The notes under the pieces: generated by a model
Told to the model about the DNA's origin: nothing
Database searches by the model: none
Seen by the model: only the letters and a program-made list of their open reading frames with translations
Position numbers and translations under genes: made by a program
Source: Nymphaea colorata
Lineage: Eukaryota > Streptophyta > Magnoliopsida > Nymphaeales > Nymphaeaceae
Assembly: GCF_008831285.2 (NCBI RefSeq)
Contig: NC_045142.1
Span: 26,053,876-26,117,875, forward strand
Direction: 5' to 3'
DNA: 64,000 nt
Shown: positions 35,976 to 49,566 of the stretch, piece after piece
How positions within the stretch are numbered: position 1 is the stretch's first letter
Layout: every line of letters begins with the position of its first letter

Positions 35976-38830
35976 GTTCAAGTGGTTTTTTAGACTGAAC
36001 TTCACTTGGTGTCATCTCCACACAAGAATGAGAGCTATTATTATAGGCGAATTCTATCAATTTCATATGTTTCCCTTTAGTATTACCCATCCAATTGGGG
36101 ATGAAAAGTCACAGTCTTTCTAACTTTAGTGTTCAATCCTTTCAGCAGTAATCCCCAGGTCAAGAAGTAAATTGTGAATCTTAATCATTAGTAATGGATT
36201 TTATGTGCCATGTAGTTTACCAATTTCATTTATATACAAATTACAAATTTGCAAGGATTTCAAGAGACTGACTGATTGCTCTTTATAGAAAATGAGATGG
36301 CCTGGTGAGTCGAATACAATAGTCACACAAATAGCATTATTTTGCCTCATGGGACGAGGTAATTCTGTCACAAAATCCATGGTATTATCATCCCAATTTC
36401 ATAGTGAAATAAACGATCCTTTTAGCAAACCACCAGGTCACTGACTGCTGTTCCACTTTCATTCTCTAACAGCTTAAACATTTAACATCATATTTGACAA
36501 TTTCTCGTTTAATTTTGGGTCCCCCAAAATTTATTTGAAACATCTTAGTATTGTCATGATGTATAGGAAACTTCAATTGATAGATCCTTTTGGATAGTTG
36601 TCTCTTCGCTGTCTCATCTTTGGCCACAACCTTCATTGAAACCACAGGGAACTATAATAACCTGAAACAATGTTGAATATTTATTCTTACTTTCTTTTAC
36701 GTATTTCTCAACATCATGTATTCTTTTTGTTTTCATATTTTCCCATCTTTCAAGTAGTGCAAGTAGGTCAAGAGTTTTGAAATGTTTTGAAATTTTATGA
36801 GATATAAACAACAACACTCAAAAATGTTTTTAAAAGTTAGAAGAATGTGTTAAGCTTTTGAAAATTATGAAGATTTCATAATTTCATTAGTGAAAGTTTG
36901 AGTATATAAAACTTGTGAAATCCGAGTTTGAATTTTTGAAAGCATCTACATAAAGTACCATTTGGATGACACTCTTTAAAAAGGTCATTGTAAAATAAAG
37001 TTGGGAGTTGCAAAGCATGAAAGATAAGAAATTTTAAAACTATTTTAAGAATTTTGAAAATTTCTATATAAAATTTGTTAAGTTAGTCAAAAAAATAATG
37101 TTTCTTGCAGAAAGTTAAAAAAGTGCAAGAGTTCAACGTGGTTTTCTAGACTGAACTTCAATTGGTGTCTCCACACAAGAATGAGAGCTATTATTATAGG
37201 CGAATTCTATCAATTTCATATGTTTATCCTAACCTCCTTTCCCTTTAGTATTACCCATCCAATTGGGGATGAAAAGTCATAGTCTTTCTAACTTTAGTGT
37301 TCAATCCTTCCAGCAGTAATCCCCAGGTCAAGAAGTAAATTGTGAATCTTAATCAGTAGTAATGGATTTCGTGTGCCATGTAGTTTACCAATTTCATTTA
37401 TATACAAATTACAAATCCACAAGGATTTCAAGAGACTGACTGATTGCTCTTTGTAGAAAATGAGATGGCCTGGTGAGTCTAATACAATAGTCACACAAAT
37501 AGCATTATTTTGCCTCATGGGACGAGGTAATTCTGTCACAAAATCCATGGTATTATCATCCCAATTTCACAGTGAAACAAACGATCCTTTTAGCAAACCA
37601 CCAAGTCACTGACTGCTGTTCCACTTTCATTCTCTAACAGCTTAAACATTTAACATCATACTTGACAATTTCTCGTTTAATTTTGGGTCCCCCAAAATTT
37701 ATTTTGAAACATCTTAGTATTGTCATGATGTATAGGAAACTTCAATTGATAGATCCTTTTGAATAGTTGTCTCTTCGCTGTCTCATCTTTGGCCACAACC
37801 TTCATTGAAATCACAGGGAACTATAATAACCTGAAACAAGGTAGAATATTTGTTCTTACTTTCTTTCACGTATTTCCCAACATCTTGTATTCTTTTTGTT
37901 TTCATATTTTCCAATCTTTCAAGTGGTGCAAGTAGGTCAAGAGTTTTGAAATGGTTTGAAATTTTATGAGATATAAACAACAACACTCAAAAATGTTTTG
38001 AAAATTTAGAAGAATGTGTTAATCTTTTGAAAATTATGAAGATTTCTTAATTTCATTCGTGAAAGTTTGAGTATATAAAACTTGTGAAAGTTGAGTTTGA
38101 ATTTTTGAAAGCATCTACATAAAGTACCATTTGGACGACACCCTTTAAAAAGGTCATTTGTAAAATAAAGTTGGGAGTTGCAAAGCCTAAAAGATGAGAA
38201 ATCTTAAAACTGTTTAAAAATTTTGAGAATTTCTCTATAAAATTTGCTGTTGGTCAAAAAGTTAAAAAGGTGCAAGAGTTTTGCAAAATGAGAAAAGAAT
38301 TTTCAAGTAGTGCAAGTGGTTCAAGAGTTTTGAAATGGTTTGAAATTTTATGAGTTATAAACAACACTCAAAAAAGTTTTGAAAATTTAGAAGAATGTGT
38401 TAACCTTTCGAAAATTATGAAAATTCATCATTTCATTCATGAAAGTTTTGAGTTCATAAAACTTGTGAAAGTTGGGTTTAAAAGAACCTACATAAAGTAC
38501 CATTTAGATGACACTCTTTAAAAAGGTCATTTGTAAAATAAAGTTGGGAGTTGCAAAGCCCCAAAGATGAGAAATTTTAAAACTATTTAAAAATTTTGAA
38601 AATTTCTCTATAAAATTTGTCGAGTTAGTCAAAAAGTTAATGTTTCTTGCAAAAAATTAAAAAAGTGCAAGAGTTTTGCAAAATGAGAAAAGAATTTTCA
38701 AGTAGTGCAAGTAGTTCAAGAGTTTTGAAATTTTATGAGTTGTAAACAACAACACCCAAAAAAATGTTTTAAAAAATTTGAAGAATGTGTTAAGATTTTG
38801 AAAATTATGAAATAATTGATGCAGTAAACA
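35976..38830 (-). mobile_element. Duplicated Ty3/gypsy integrase relics with nested 395-base repeats
   Basis: On the minus strand, 36290-36600 and 37450-37760 carry decayed integrase sequence of the Ty3/gypsy type: a region like the zinc-binding part (KMFQ, KREIVKY, KCLSC) and then the start of the catalytic core (MDFVTELPRPMRQNNAI). The two copies belong to a direct duplication of about 1155 bases (35976-37130 and 37131-38285). The tail of the unit is repeated again with a period near 395 bases (from about 37917, 38297 and 38692). The fossils are heavily broken, with no LTR, gag or reverse transcriptase seen. The two copies are much closer to each other than to a living element, so the duplication is later than the decay. 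Confidence 0.75.
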
Positions 38831-40654
38831 CTTAGTTTATGCTAATCTGATTCCACATCAAGAAGTAGCATACACTTCATCCACCTAGAGGCACTGAACC
38901 ATGTGCCTCGTGACAATCAAATTAGAAGTTTTAAACTTAAAAAAGTAAAAAATAGTCCCGGTAAAATCGATCTTTGGTGACGAAGACTGAAGAGAATAAA
39001 AATGGATGAAAAGCAACATAATCTAGATATAAAGCAATTCAACTTCAAGACATTTGATTGCAAGATCATACAAACAAAGTCAATCATCCAACCACCACAC
39101 CTTATAGCAATCAAAGCCATTGCAGAGACAAAACCCAAATTTGAATTCCGCGCCATGAAAGAACGAATATGGACACAAAAAGGGTAAAATTAAGAAAGCC
39201 TTAGGAGAGCGTGGTTTTCAGCAACAGTCAACTAAATGTGGTTCATGGAAAACACCGCAGCACAATAGCATAGTAATGGAGGAATATGAAAGTAACATCA
39301 GATGAAAGTTATAAAATAAAGGAGAAACACACGACAAACAAAAATAATCGAATACAAATCAGCCAAGTGAAACATCGATTCATGGGCTCGCGGAAGGAAC
39401 TTAACGGAGCAAAAAAAGCTCTATTGCAACTTTAGAGAATCGGGCAAAATGATGCATCGGCAAGCAAATTCGTATTCCAAAGCGAGCAAACAAAAGCGTT
39501 CAAGATTGAGAGCGATGAAGAAGGAACAATAAAAAAAAATGGTAAACAACACGAATAAGATGGAAACACGAGAGAGAAGCATAGAAGAGCTTATTTAACG
39601 GACAGCGGTTTAGGAAGGAAGGGAAGAAAAGAAGAAACGAGCAGTACCTAAAATCAGACCCTCCGAATGGCTGCCAAGGAGGCGAGCAGGCTACGAAGCA
39701 TTCGTCTGGGGCGAGAGAAGGTTTAAGACTACGATTAGACGAACTTCAAAGGCCTTCATCTGCTGCGAGAGTCGACATTAGGTTTCTCATATTCGGAAAC
39801 CCAAGGAACACGGCAAAGGGGTCCCGAAGCCAGAAAAGCTGGTCGCATTCCACCGGCTCTGCCTCTACCTGAAACCTCAGGTACCCACGCACCAGGACGA
39901 TCCCTTTGGAAGGAACAGAGAAAGAGAAGGAGAAGGAGAGAGTGGGGGACGAAGAGAGAGCACGCACCAGTCAATTGCAGAGCGCGAACCCTCATTCTTG
40001 TTTTACCCGCGAAGCATTCAAAATAGTCGTTGAAGTCGGCAGAAAATTGGACGGCTGCCCAAAAACGGAAACTAACCGAGAAGACGAGACGGAAACCTTT
40101 TCCGCATAACTCGGTAACGCCAAAACTTGTGCTCGTTCGTCCGATTATTTCTGAGATATGAAAATGGAAACAAAGCAATTCCCCTAAAATTCAATGAATA
40201 TGTTGTGGGGATGGCAAAAATCGATAGAGAAATAAGACTTAAAATTTGAAGTTGATTTCCTTACTCTTTAGTACGAAATATTTTCTTGTCACCTTGCTCT
40301 TAAACTCCAAATTCAATAACAATGATCATGCGTATGAATTAGATGGAATGGATGGCGATGGCGTTGTGAAAATCCAATTCTTAAATGAATAAGCAGGATT
40401 GACATACATATATACCTATATATACATATATCCAAGAATGTTCCTTTTATTTCACAGCCATATCTTCACAAAGAACTTTCAAATGTTCACTACCATAAAA
40501 CGATCCACTAGCCAAAAACACTTTATTCATTTAAACGTGTACAAACAATTCATCTTGAAATCAAACTTGCACAACATCTTTGCCCGTTCTTCAAATTCAC
40601 ATATAAATCAACAAACAAACGAATGAAAGGCAACCAAGCAGGATTTCCACAGAT
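38831..40654. other. Non-coding stretch between the gypsy relics and PME E
   Basis: AT-rich to about 39600. The part 39600-40100 is GC-richer, with several overlapping ORFs on the minus strand, and could be a 5' exon or promoter of an unidentified minus-strand gene. No product is recognised. The stretch 40380-40654 lies just downstream of PME E. Confidence 0.4.
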
Positions 40655-43638
40655 CTAAACCAGCCCAGCTGCGAATGGCACAGTTGTTCTAGGCAACCAA
40701 TCACCACCCTGCACAAAACTAGACACCGTGAAGCGTTGGGCATCATTGGCAGCCATCACATGGAATCCAGGCCACTTCACTCTTCCAGCAGTGCCGGAAC
40801 CAGGGCCTCGGTTGTCGTATTCCCCATAATATAACGTCCCCAGCGCAAAATTTCCGGACCAAGGAGACCAACCAGCGGGATTAATCAGGCTACCAAGATT
40901 AGACTTCATGAACACCACTCTCGAGTACTGCCTCCATGGCCGCCCAAGAAACGTTTTGACATTGGAGTTCCCGGATAATTCAGAAGTAGCCAGGACATTG
41001 CAGTTGATGAAGGAGGTGCCGGTGTTCTGGTTGGGGTCGGTTCTCCCCTGAGCCGTGACCGTGTTGATGTTTCCGTTGGGGAGTCTGGCGTAGAGGTTGC
41101 AGTTCTGGAAGACGGCCGCGGCGTTGCCGAAGATGAAGTCGACGGTGCCGTATACGTCGCAGTCTCTGTAGAACTGACGCAGGGAATGGGCGTAGAGAGT
41201 ATCTTGGTAGCCCTCGAAGCTGCATCTGTAGAAGGCGGAGAGGTCGGCGCCGTTTCGGACGGCGACCGCTTGCCCCTTGGTTCGCCCCGCCGTGTTCCGG
41301 ACGGTGATGCCGATCCCGACGAAGCCTTGGCCCAGCACCGCTGCAGCCATGACGACTACATTAGAAATTGCTTTTCTACGCCGTCAAACGAACTACAGCA
41401 TTTCTTGACACAAGATTCACCACGCAAGCTTTGGCTTGTGTGTACGTGTAGATGGAGTCAATGTTAAGAGGCATGCGTTTGTTTTTCGACGTCTTGCATA
41501 ACATATTTTTTAGTTGGATCGAGTAGGAAAGTTATCACGCAAGCTTGTTTCTTATGAGCATTTTAAAAGTTTCATGCAACCAAGTTGTTATAACCAAATG
41601 TGACCACGAGATATGCTCCGCGTAGTTTGTTTCATAAGGTTCGACTTTGGATATATATATATATTTCATACTATAGTTCCTACTGTATATGCAGCTAGTT
41701 TCTCTTTCTATGTTAGGTTCTTAATATTATCATCTCTTTCTATGTTAGTTCGACTATTGGACACCATTTGGATAAAGTAAGTAGAAGGTTGGTCCGAGTT
41801 GAGAAAAGATGCTACTTTTGTTCTGGCACTGCACTTTAACAGATGAAAATGTGAGCTTTTTACTGTATGCATGAATTTTCCCGTAAAAATGGTCACATAC
41901 ATCTAAAACTTCATGTTTTTGGTACAGATAAGTTGAATTCTGTAATCTGGAAAATGGTCATCGTCTATCGGGAGTTCTATGTAAGAAGTAATTTTTTAAA
42001 CTCATATTGACTTCTTAAATGCTTATAAAACTTCAGGGTTCTTAGGTTTTCTTGACCTGGAGATTGATCTATGTGCTTATTTTTATTAAAAAACGGTCTT
42101 CTAATTTTTTTATGCTTGATTATCTAACGTCCATTTGTTTATTTATATTCAACATAGTTCTTAAGTTATGAGTAGCATTGGGATTTGCGCCTTAAAATTG
42201 GCACTTTTTGTTGCACATTTTACTCCTCATGCTGTTGGCTTTGAAGGATTCCTCAGCAACAGGGGTGGAACCAAAGGGCCGGCTGAGCCCTGGCCACTCG
42301 AAAAACAATTAAAATTTATATATATAAATTTAAAAAAAATCTTATTTTATATAAATATTTTGAAAAATAATATTTCTGTTCCATTTAAAATTTTGTAATT
42401 ATAATTAACTCTCTCAAAAATTTAGAAATTTTTGGCTCCACCATTGCTCATCAACAAAAAAAAGAAAGAAAGAAATCCACCAAGCTATGTTTAAAAAATA
42501 AAAAACTTGTCTATTTGTTAGAAGGATGAACAAATATATTCGGAGAAATTGATGAAAATTAATTTCGTAACGGGCCAATTAATAAGGTGAGGAATTCATC
42601 AACAAACCCATAAAAAAATGGTCTAAGCATCAAGGGACATGAAACCTCACCAAGAGTTGCAGAGTTGAAAGTTGTGGAGCCGTCTCCGACGCTGCGCTGG
42701 CCGGTGATGATCGTCCTTCCGGCGCCGTCTCCCACCATCATTACGAACTTCTTCTTCTTGTCCACTGTCACGTACTCATTGTACACCCCCGCCTTCACCC
42801 GGATCAGAAAGAACCCCTTGCTCCCGTCGTTCTTCAACGGAGCGGCGGCGATGGCGTCGCCGATGGTGCGATAGTTGCCGGACCCGTCCTGCGCCACCAC
42901 GACGCTCCCCACCGTCTGGAGGGCCATCCTCCTGCCAGATGCAAACTCCAATGCCTGCTTATTCACCCACCGGGGCACGCCATCTCGCCGCACTCTCAAC
43001 TCGTCCAGCAATTGCCTTTCGCGCTTGGCCTTCTGGGTGGCCCAGGAACGGGTGAGCACGGCGAGGGAGAGGCTGTAGAGCTGAGTGCCGTTCTCCAGCG
43101 GGGCGTAGAGCTTGTGGCCGCGCTGGGAGAAGTTGGCCTGGGTGAGGCCTTCCAGGCATGTCTGCTGGTTGGTGACGATGGCACTCAGGAGGGTCTGAAC
43201 GTTGTCGTCGGCCTGATCGTCGGGCAGGTTGGTGGTGGTGTTGTTGGAGTCGAGGGTGGCGAGGGAGGAGAGCAAGAAGTCGGTGGTGAGCTGGGAGAGG
43301 AGGAAGCAGTCGGCGAGGGCGCCGGCGGCCTGAGATGGGAGGGAGGCGTTGTCTCGGATGGTCCGGTCGATGAGGGATGAGAAGGTGGCGGACTGGTGGA
43401 GGGACTTCTCTACCAGGTACCGGCCGTAGCCGTGGAGGTTGGAGCGAGACTGACTTGGGATGAGGGACCTGCAGAAGGAGGGATTGAGGGTTACGTTGCA
43501 GGCCTGGTCTGGGCTCACCGATTCATCGGTAAAGTCCTGTGAGAAGGAGAATGGGAGGAAGTGGCTGATCAGAATTGAGAAGAAGAAGAAGAAGAAGGTG
43601 ATGGTAGGAGTACCAATGAGGTTCAACGAGCGAACCAT
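40655..43638 (-). CDS. PME E: pectin methylesterase with PMEI pro-domain
   Basis: Exons 43638-42651 and 41340-40655 encode 557 residues. The single phase-1 intron (1310 bases) is at the same codon as in B, C and D but ten times longer. A signal peptide with a run of six Phe covers residues 1-34. The PMEI-like domain has cysteines 47, 56, 111 and 161. ERQLL at 207-211 is in the place of the RKLL processing site. Catalytic residues are Gln353 (QAVA), Gln375-Asp376 (QDTL), Asp397 (DFIFG) and Arg463 (LGRPW). Expected role: secreted de-esterification of homogalacturonan. Sequence is clearly diverged from B, C and D and in places closer to F and G ([21 protein letters not shown]), so it is intermediate in type. 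The long intron includes an hAT-like MITE. Confidence 0.95.
41341..42650 (-). other. Long intron of PME E
   Basis: It starts GTGAGG and ends CTGCAG on the minus strand. It is expanded compared with the 116-120 base introns of B, C and D. An hAT-like MITE (42260-42446) explains part of the growth. Nothing coding is seen inside it. Confidence 0.85.
42252..42454. mobile_element. hAT-like MITE in the PME E intron
   Basis: A 187-base element (42260-42446) has inverted ends, CAGGGGTGGAACCAAA against CAATGGTGGAGCCAAA (13 of 16 match). It is flanked by 8-base near-identical duplications, CTCAGCAA and CTCATCAA. The AT-rich core has no coding capacity. An 8-base duplication and this end type fit hAT elements. 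Confidence 0.72.
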
Positions 43639-43747
43639 CTTCGTGATTTTCAGAGAGAGAGAGAGAGAGAGAGAAAAAGAGGGAGGGAGAAAGATCCCGA
43701 CTGTGTTAAAGCTTGTAGGTGGAGAGGAAGAGGAAGAAGAGGCACGT

Positions 43748-43756
43748 ACTTATAGG
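43748..43756 (-). promoter_or_regulatory. TATA-like box of PME E
   Basis: CCTATAAGT on the minus strand lies about 110 bases before the ATG. A CT-rich (minus strand) leader at about 43650-43690 lies between it and the start codon. Confidence 0.6.
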
Positions 43757-46237
43757 CGTTTCATGCATGATTGCTTCCATTCTCCGGCTTCACGTGCAAT
43801 TGGGCTTTTCTGGTCAACTAACCAAGGCGTCTAGACCTTGATAAGCGCGCGCGCGAGAGAGAGAGAGAGTCGTGTAGGAACGGCCCATTTTTTTCCTGTA
43901 TTTAACAAGAGTTTTTACTTTTGAATAATAATAAATGCCTTCTCTAAGTTTAATTCAATAAAGTATATTTAAAAGGTTTATTAGAAATTGGAATATTGAC
44001 ATTAGTAATATATATACATATATTCACATTAGTATTTACTTTCTTTAGGAGTGATTAAAGCTTGTAGGTAGATTAATGCTGTGACATTGACTTAAAAAAT
44101 ATGATTGGTGACTTTTTTCTATTAATGAAGGTAAGCTAGCATTTTAAGAACATGTTGACGTTTTTCATTTATGAAGCTTGTGTTTGTGATTTATTTTATA
44201 GATTCATTCAGTTATTCATGTTTAATTAAACCTTATGAGCTACTTACAAAAATATATGTGTGCTGAGTGCATTTCAAACTAAAAACAATGGTACTGCATG
44301 GAATATCCGATCCAAACCATAATAACAGACCAATTCCCTTTTCAAATCGGTTTAAATTCAAGATGAATCAAACGGGGATTATGATGAATCATGAGTTCCA
44401 CTAGCCAGGTTTCACGATGTACATAAATTGAATTTCTTCTTCCTGGTCATACAAATCAAAGTTTTAGATCACATTCCTTGTGGGTACAAAACCATGTTTT
44501 TTTTTTGCCCATCTTGTTCTACTGCATTTCACACTTTTGTTTTGTTTTTTTAGCCCTTAAGAACCAACGTCTCTTCGCCGTTCAGATCCGATAAATAAAT
44601 TATACAAACACGTTCATCAAATTATTGTTTTGGTTATTTGATCATTAAATCATTGTGATAAAGCAAACGCCGAAGCACATCATCCATATTCTTCCAAACT
44701 CAAAGAAACCACTTGTGTAGGGACAAAAACCAGATCTACTGAAATTATTTATTAAAATTATTTTTTTGAAATCTGACCTTGTAGATGTGTTCTTTAGAGT
44801 GATTTGATGATAAACATAGATTAAGTTTGTTGTTTCTTACTTAAAATAATGTTTTGTAGTAGTAAAAAAATGTACGGCTCTTTTAACATAAAAACTAATT
44901 TTTTTAACAAACATTAATTATACTAAGTCATGATTTATATTAGTTTAGTATTTATAAGCACAGTAAAACGTTCATGTTTTGTTTCAAACACTTTTTTCAC
45001 ATAAATTTAAGATGTCTGGTTTTTATCTCCTATAATATATTAGTCATATATATTAGTCATATATATCTCCAAACTAGTCACGATTCACTAAGAAGCAAAA
45101 AATATTATTTGATTGAGGAGTTGCAACTGGGTGCCTCTTATGAAGTGAAAGGGGTTGATGTTTGGTGGGACACATGAACACATGGACGTGTTTCGAAAGG
45201 GGGAGAAAACATCTCGGGTACTCGACCCGAGTAGTTGATCTGTCCTGCTCCTTCTAAGCTACTCAACGAGTAAGCCGAGGCTGAGGAACGTGTCCATATG
45301 CTTGTGCGCTGCCGTCTAATCACCATGCCTACCCCATCTTAATTCTGCTCCATATTTTCGAAATAATTCGAAATAAAACTTAGTTGGGTTTCTTACCCAC
45401 ATTAACTCATTTGTTAGTTTGAACTATCCCAACTAGAATAACTTAACAATTCAATATTTACTTTATTTGTGTTTAGGTGTTGTTTATGTCCATTAAAGCA
45501 ATTAGAATATTAGTCTCAAAGGGAGTTGGTGCATCCGCTTGGGTAAGTGGGCTGCAGCCGGTCTCTTGTTCGAGTAGCAATCGTTACCACACACCTTGGC
45601 TGCTTTGAAGTGAGGTCAGGGTCCATGCAAGCCCTTCCTTGTCTCTGCTCCTAGTGGTAGAAAAACTAAACAAATCCATATTAAAAATGTTTCTAATAAA
45701 TTGTCCTTCGATGCATTAGAATTGCCTATTCAAGCATTCACCGATGCAATACAATGGTCACATTATTATTTAATTACAAAAAAAATCTCCACAATAACTA
45801 ATAAAAGTACATTTTCTGTTGCTGAGTTGTAAAGTTATTCGTCGGCTGCCGATTAGCTCTTTCTTTGAATTCCCCTTCTTCTATAGCAATTATGTGCGCA
45901 CTTGTGTACTTAAATATCCCTTGTATATCTCGTTTGGACAATAAGTTATTTTGACTTGCTAGCTAACGAGGCGATGGTTAGAAAAGAAGTGTTCTTCACT
46001 GTTTCTTAATGTATACTACTTGCTTTTATCCCGTTATTAGGTTCGAATAGCACGGTAGACTCCCGCTTGCGGCTTGACTTCGGGTCCATCGTTTTTTAAT
46101 AAAAACTGGGTGCAGTCATGACTCGCCTTTCTCACACATCCTAATCAGGTCAAGTCAACGGTCAACGTCAAACCATTGGCTTTCCAACTTTGACCAAGCT
46201 TTAAAGCTTTGTAACGTTTGGAGAAGAGAAGCGTGTA

Positions 46238-46345
46238 GCGTAGATGGTCGGATTAATGAATCGGTAAAAGTCTAGTCATCAGTTGCTTATCGCGTAGATG
46301 GTCAGACTGATGAATGGTAAAAATCTAGTCATCAGTTGTTTATTA
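46238..46345 (+). repeat. Tandem duplication, 54-base offset
   Basis: GCGTAGATGGTC followed by TCTAGTCATCAGTTG occurs from 46238 and again from 46292, with a few differences. Confidence 0.85.
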
Positions 46346-47766
46346 CAGTGAATGTTATTTTTCTGAACTAAAAATAATGAATGAAATGCATTTAAAGTTT
46401 GAATGCCCAAAGGAAGGAATGTGCTACAACCTCTTTAAAATAACATTTATTTATTTATTTAATATGATATCTTCAAAAAATTAACATATAAAGTAATGCA
46501 TTTAAAATAACGTTTAGTATTCTGTTTTTGTGAACAAAATGGTATTTAATTGCTCGAAACCGGTGACCCATGGTAATGCTTTATGACAGCTAAGGTGCAT
46601 CTCTTTTTGTGCTTGGATATGGGTCGGGTCGAGTCCAATCCAAATGTAATGTTGAACATCGGTTCAAAATTCTAGCACCAATATGAACAATTATATCTTA
46701 GATTTATACATGGCTAAAATGACAGTAGAGTGAGAGAAAACAATTACTGCTCAACAGAGGCCGGAACGAATCAGATTTGATCCAGATCTTAACAAGAATC
46801 CAAGATAAGCAGCCAACCATAATCTGGATCTGGGCTAAGTTCACATACATTGGGAATCAGGGATGCTAAACGGATATACCGTTATCGATAACCAAATTGA
46901 TCAATTTGGATCTCCATGCCTGATTTCACCCATGCTCCAAACTAACACCACAGCTTATTTGAATCGATTGGTAGAGATCCATTTCCAACTCATCCGAGTT
47001 TTAGTTTGGATCTAAGAACAGGAACCTCCACTAGACCATACGCATCGAATCGGCCCATGCCAGCAAAGTCAAGGGCGGAGCCAGGATTTCATCTTTAAGG
47101 CGGCCTGAATAACTGAGTGACCAATAGATATAAGTTTTGAATTTTCTTTTTTCTTTTTTTTACAGGGTGGTTCGAAATTTTGAAACACGATCCAAGTTGC
47201 ATAAGCCCATCTGGATCAAACCGGGTTAGGTGTTTTCCACGCCACGGATAAGTTCCGGACAAGGTCTGCGTAACCTCCAAGTTCAATACGACGGGATTCT
47301 CTGGAAGGTAGCTTTTGATCCGATTCTTCATTTTTCATACTGGATCTCAAGATTCAGATTTATATGCAGTCCATTCAGAAAAAAATTAGGATGCAAATTA
47401 GAGGCGGAATCAGAGAATAGGACAATGTCCATCCTTTACCATGAAGACTTCACGATTCGTTACTTCATTACATCATTTTCTCACACTAAAAATTAATGAT
47501 AGTGAATATATCATACCTATGAAAAGCATTACTACCTAGCTTCATTCTTTATGGAATAATGGAATACGCGTTACAGAGACCGGCTTCTGTTTGTCGCTCT
47601 CTCTCTCTCTCTCTCTCTAGACTATTCTTGATTTCCGCAACTCCAGACCATTCATTGTGTTCCACAACGGCAGTAGGCGTTGATACTTGTTCGGTCGAAC
47701 TTTCTTTGTTTTAATTTCCTTGAGAAATAAGAAATAAAAATTTCTGACAGTTGAAGGAAAGAATAG

Positions 47767-47767
<1 letters not shown>

Positions 47768-47836
<69 letters not shown>

Positions 47837-47862
47837 AGAGAGAGAGAGAGAGAGAGAGAGAG
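47768..47862 (+). repeat. Compound AT/GA microsatellite
   Basis: About 33 AT units are followed by about 14 GA units. Confidence 0.95.
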
Positions 47863-49449
47863 TCTAATTACCAGCTGGGTTTTGGTTACCTCTTAAGTAC
47901 ATATAAAGCGTTGTTTATCATATATCTCACCATGCAATTACTTAGGAAAGAAAGAACGTGAAAAGCAGACATATGTCTTCATAATGTTTTAAAAATTAAC
48001 GGTTTTAGCTTTCTGATCAAGCCAAGAAATATGACCTAGAGGTCGAACTTTTATTATTATTTTTTATATATAATTTAGATATCTTGCACCTACTTAGGAA
48101 AACATAAAATAAGGACATGATATGTATATAATAACTGTTATAAATTTGTACAATTTAGACTAATATGTATATAATAACTGTTATAAGTTTGAACAATTTA
48201 GAATAAGTCTGTCTGGCTCTTATAAATTTTCAACTTCCTTTTTTTCTAGTGAGTGGAGATTCAATGATAGAGAAGTCATGTAAAATACAGTTGTAATTAA
48301 AGTTTAAGACTCTCTCTCTCTTTCTCTTCCTTTGTTAACAACCTTCCAAACCGACCATCCATTCGCCTTTTTTTCTTCTTTTGTCCTTCTTCTCACCTGT
48401 CTTTTACCTGGGGTCGTGTTTGGAGGTTGTGGCTCATTTCTTCTTGGTGGCGCATTTGGAAAAAATGCAACAACAGGGTATTCAGGGACACCTTTTCATC
48501 GTCGGAGTCTGTGGCACGCCTTGTGTAGGGAGATGTTGACTTTGCTATGCGGCTACGGCGCCGTCCTTCGTCTACTGCTGGGTGACTATGCTGTTCTGTC
48601 TGTCCACTCTCTCTCAACCTCTCTTATTACGTTTTATTGTTATACTAACTTGTATATTCTCTTCTTATATTTCGTTTTTGTGGTTTGATTATGTATTTAG
48701 GGACTTCTTGTCCCCAAATTTTGCTATATATTTTCATTTTATCGGCTCTCTCTTTCTCTGTCTCTCTCAACACAATGTTCATTGTTAAATATTTTGAAAA
48801 GAGAGATGAGAGAGTTATCCCAATTGGTAAGACATTTAGTAGTCAAGATTTAGCGAATGCGTGATGTACGATTGAGTGTATGTAAATTACTTGTTTCTAA
48901 AGCAAAGCCTATTTATTAAAATGAATAGGACTCTTTAGTTCTTCAAGTTTTGAGCATGGAAACTGGTTTCGTAAATTTAAATCATACTCACAGAGTAGTC
49001 TCTTTCTAAATTAATTAGCGGAGCCCCATAGGAAAGGTCCCGCTAGTCCATTAAAGAGGATGCTAGGTAACATGCTAGTTCTTATGCACACATTCAATGG
49101 AATATCGTATTCCAAAAAACCGCAGAGTTCCTGTTAAAGAACACCCTCAATGCGTGAATGATAAGAAAATTAAAGTCTTCATGTGATACATATTGTAAGG
49201 ATAGATTTTCTTATTTCAGGAAACATAATTTGTTACTAACCTGTTTGATTTGTTGAATTTTAACATCAACCCTTGTAATAACATCACATTTCTTAGAAAA
49301 ACAAGGCGTTCTCCATTATGTGTTCTAACAATTTAGTGTACTAATAATGATTCATGTTGTTTTTCTTATGAAATGTTCTCTAAAATGTCGTTCGAACCAA
49401 GGAATATTTATAAGATGGTTTGCATATTTAATCTTGGATGTGGGTTTGA

Positions 49450-49566
<117 letters not shown>

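Noticed and set aside
36000-38830. Regular repeats that could suggest a CRISPR-like array
   Set aside because: The units are hundreds of bases long, contiguous and derived from a retroelement relic in a plant nuclear sequence; no spacer-repeat pattern exists.
39756-40178. 140-codon minus-strand ORF and an overlapping 73-codon ORF
   Set aside because: No similarity recognised in either frame. The area may be a 5' leader or first exon, but neither ORF could be preferred, so no gene was called.
48332-48688. 118-codon plus-strand ORF with hydrophobic stretches
   Set aside because: It lies between CT-rich tracts, has no recognisable domain and no splice or promoter signals; the length is within chance.
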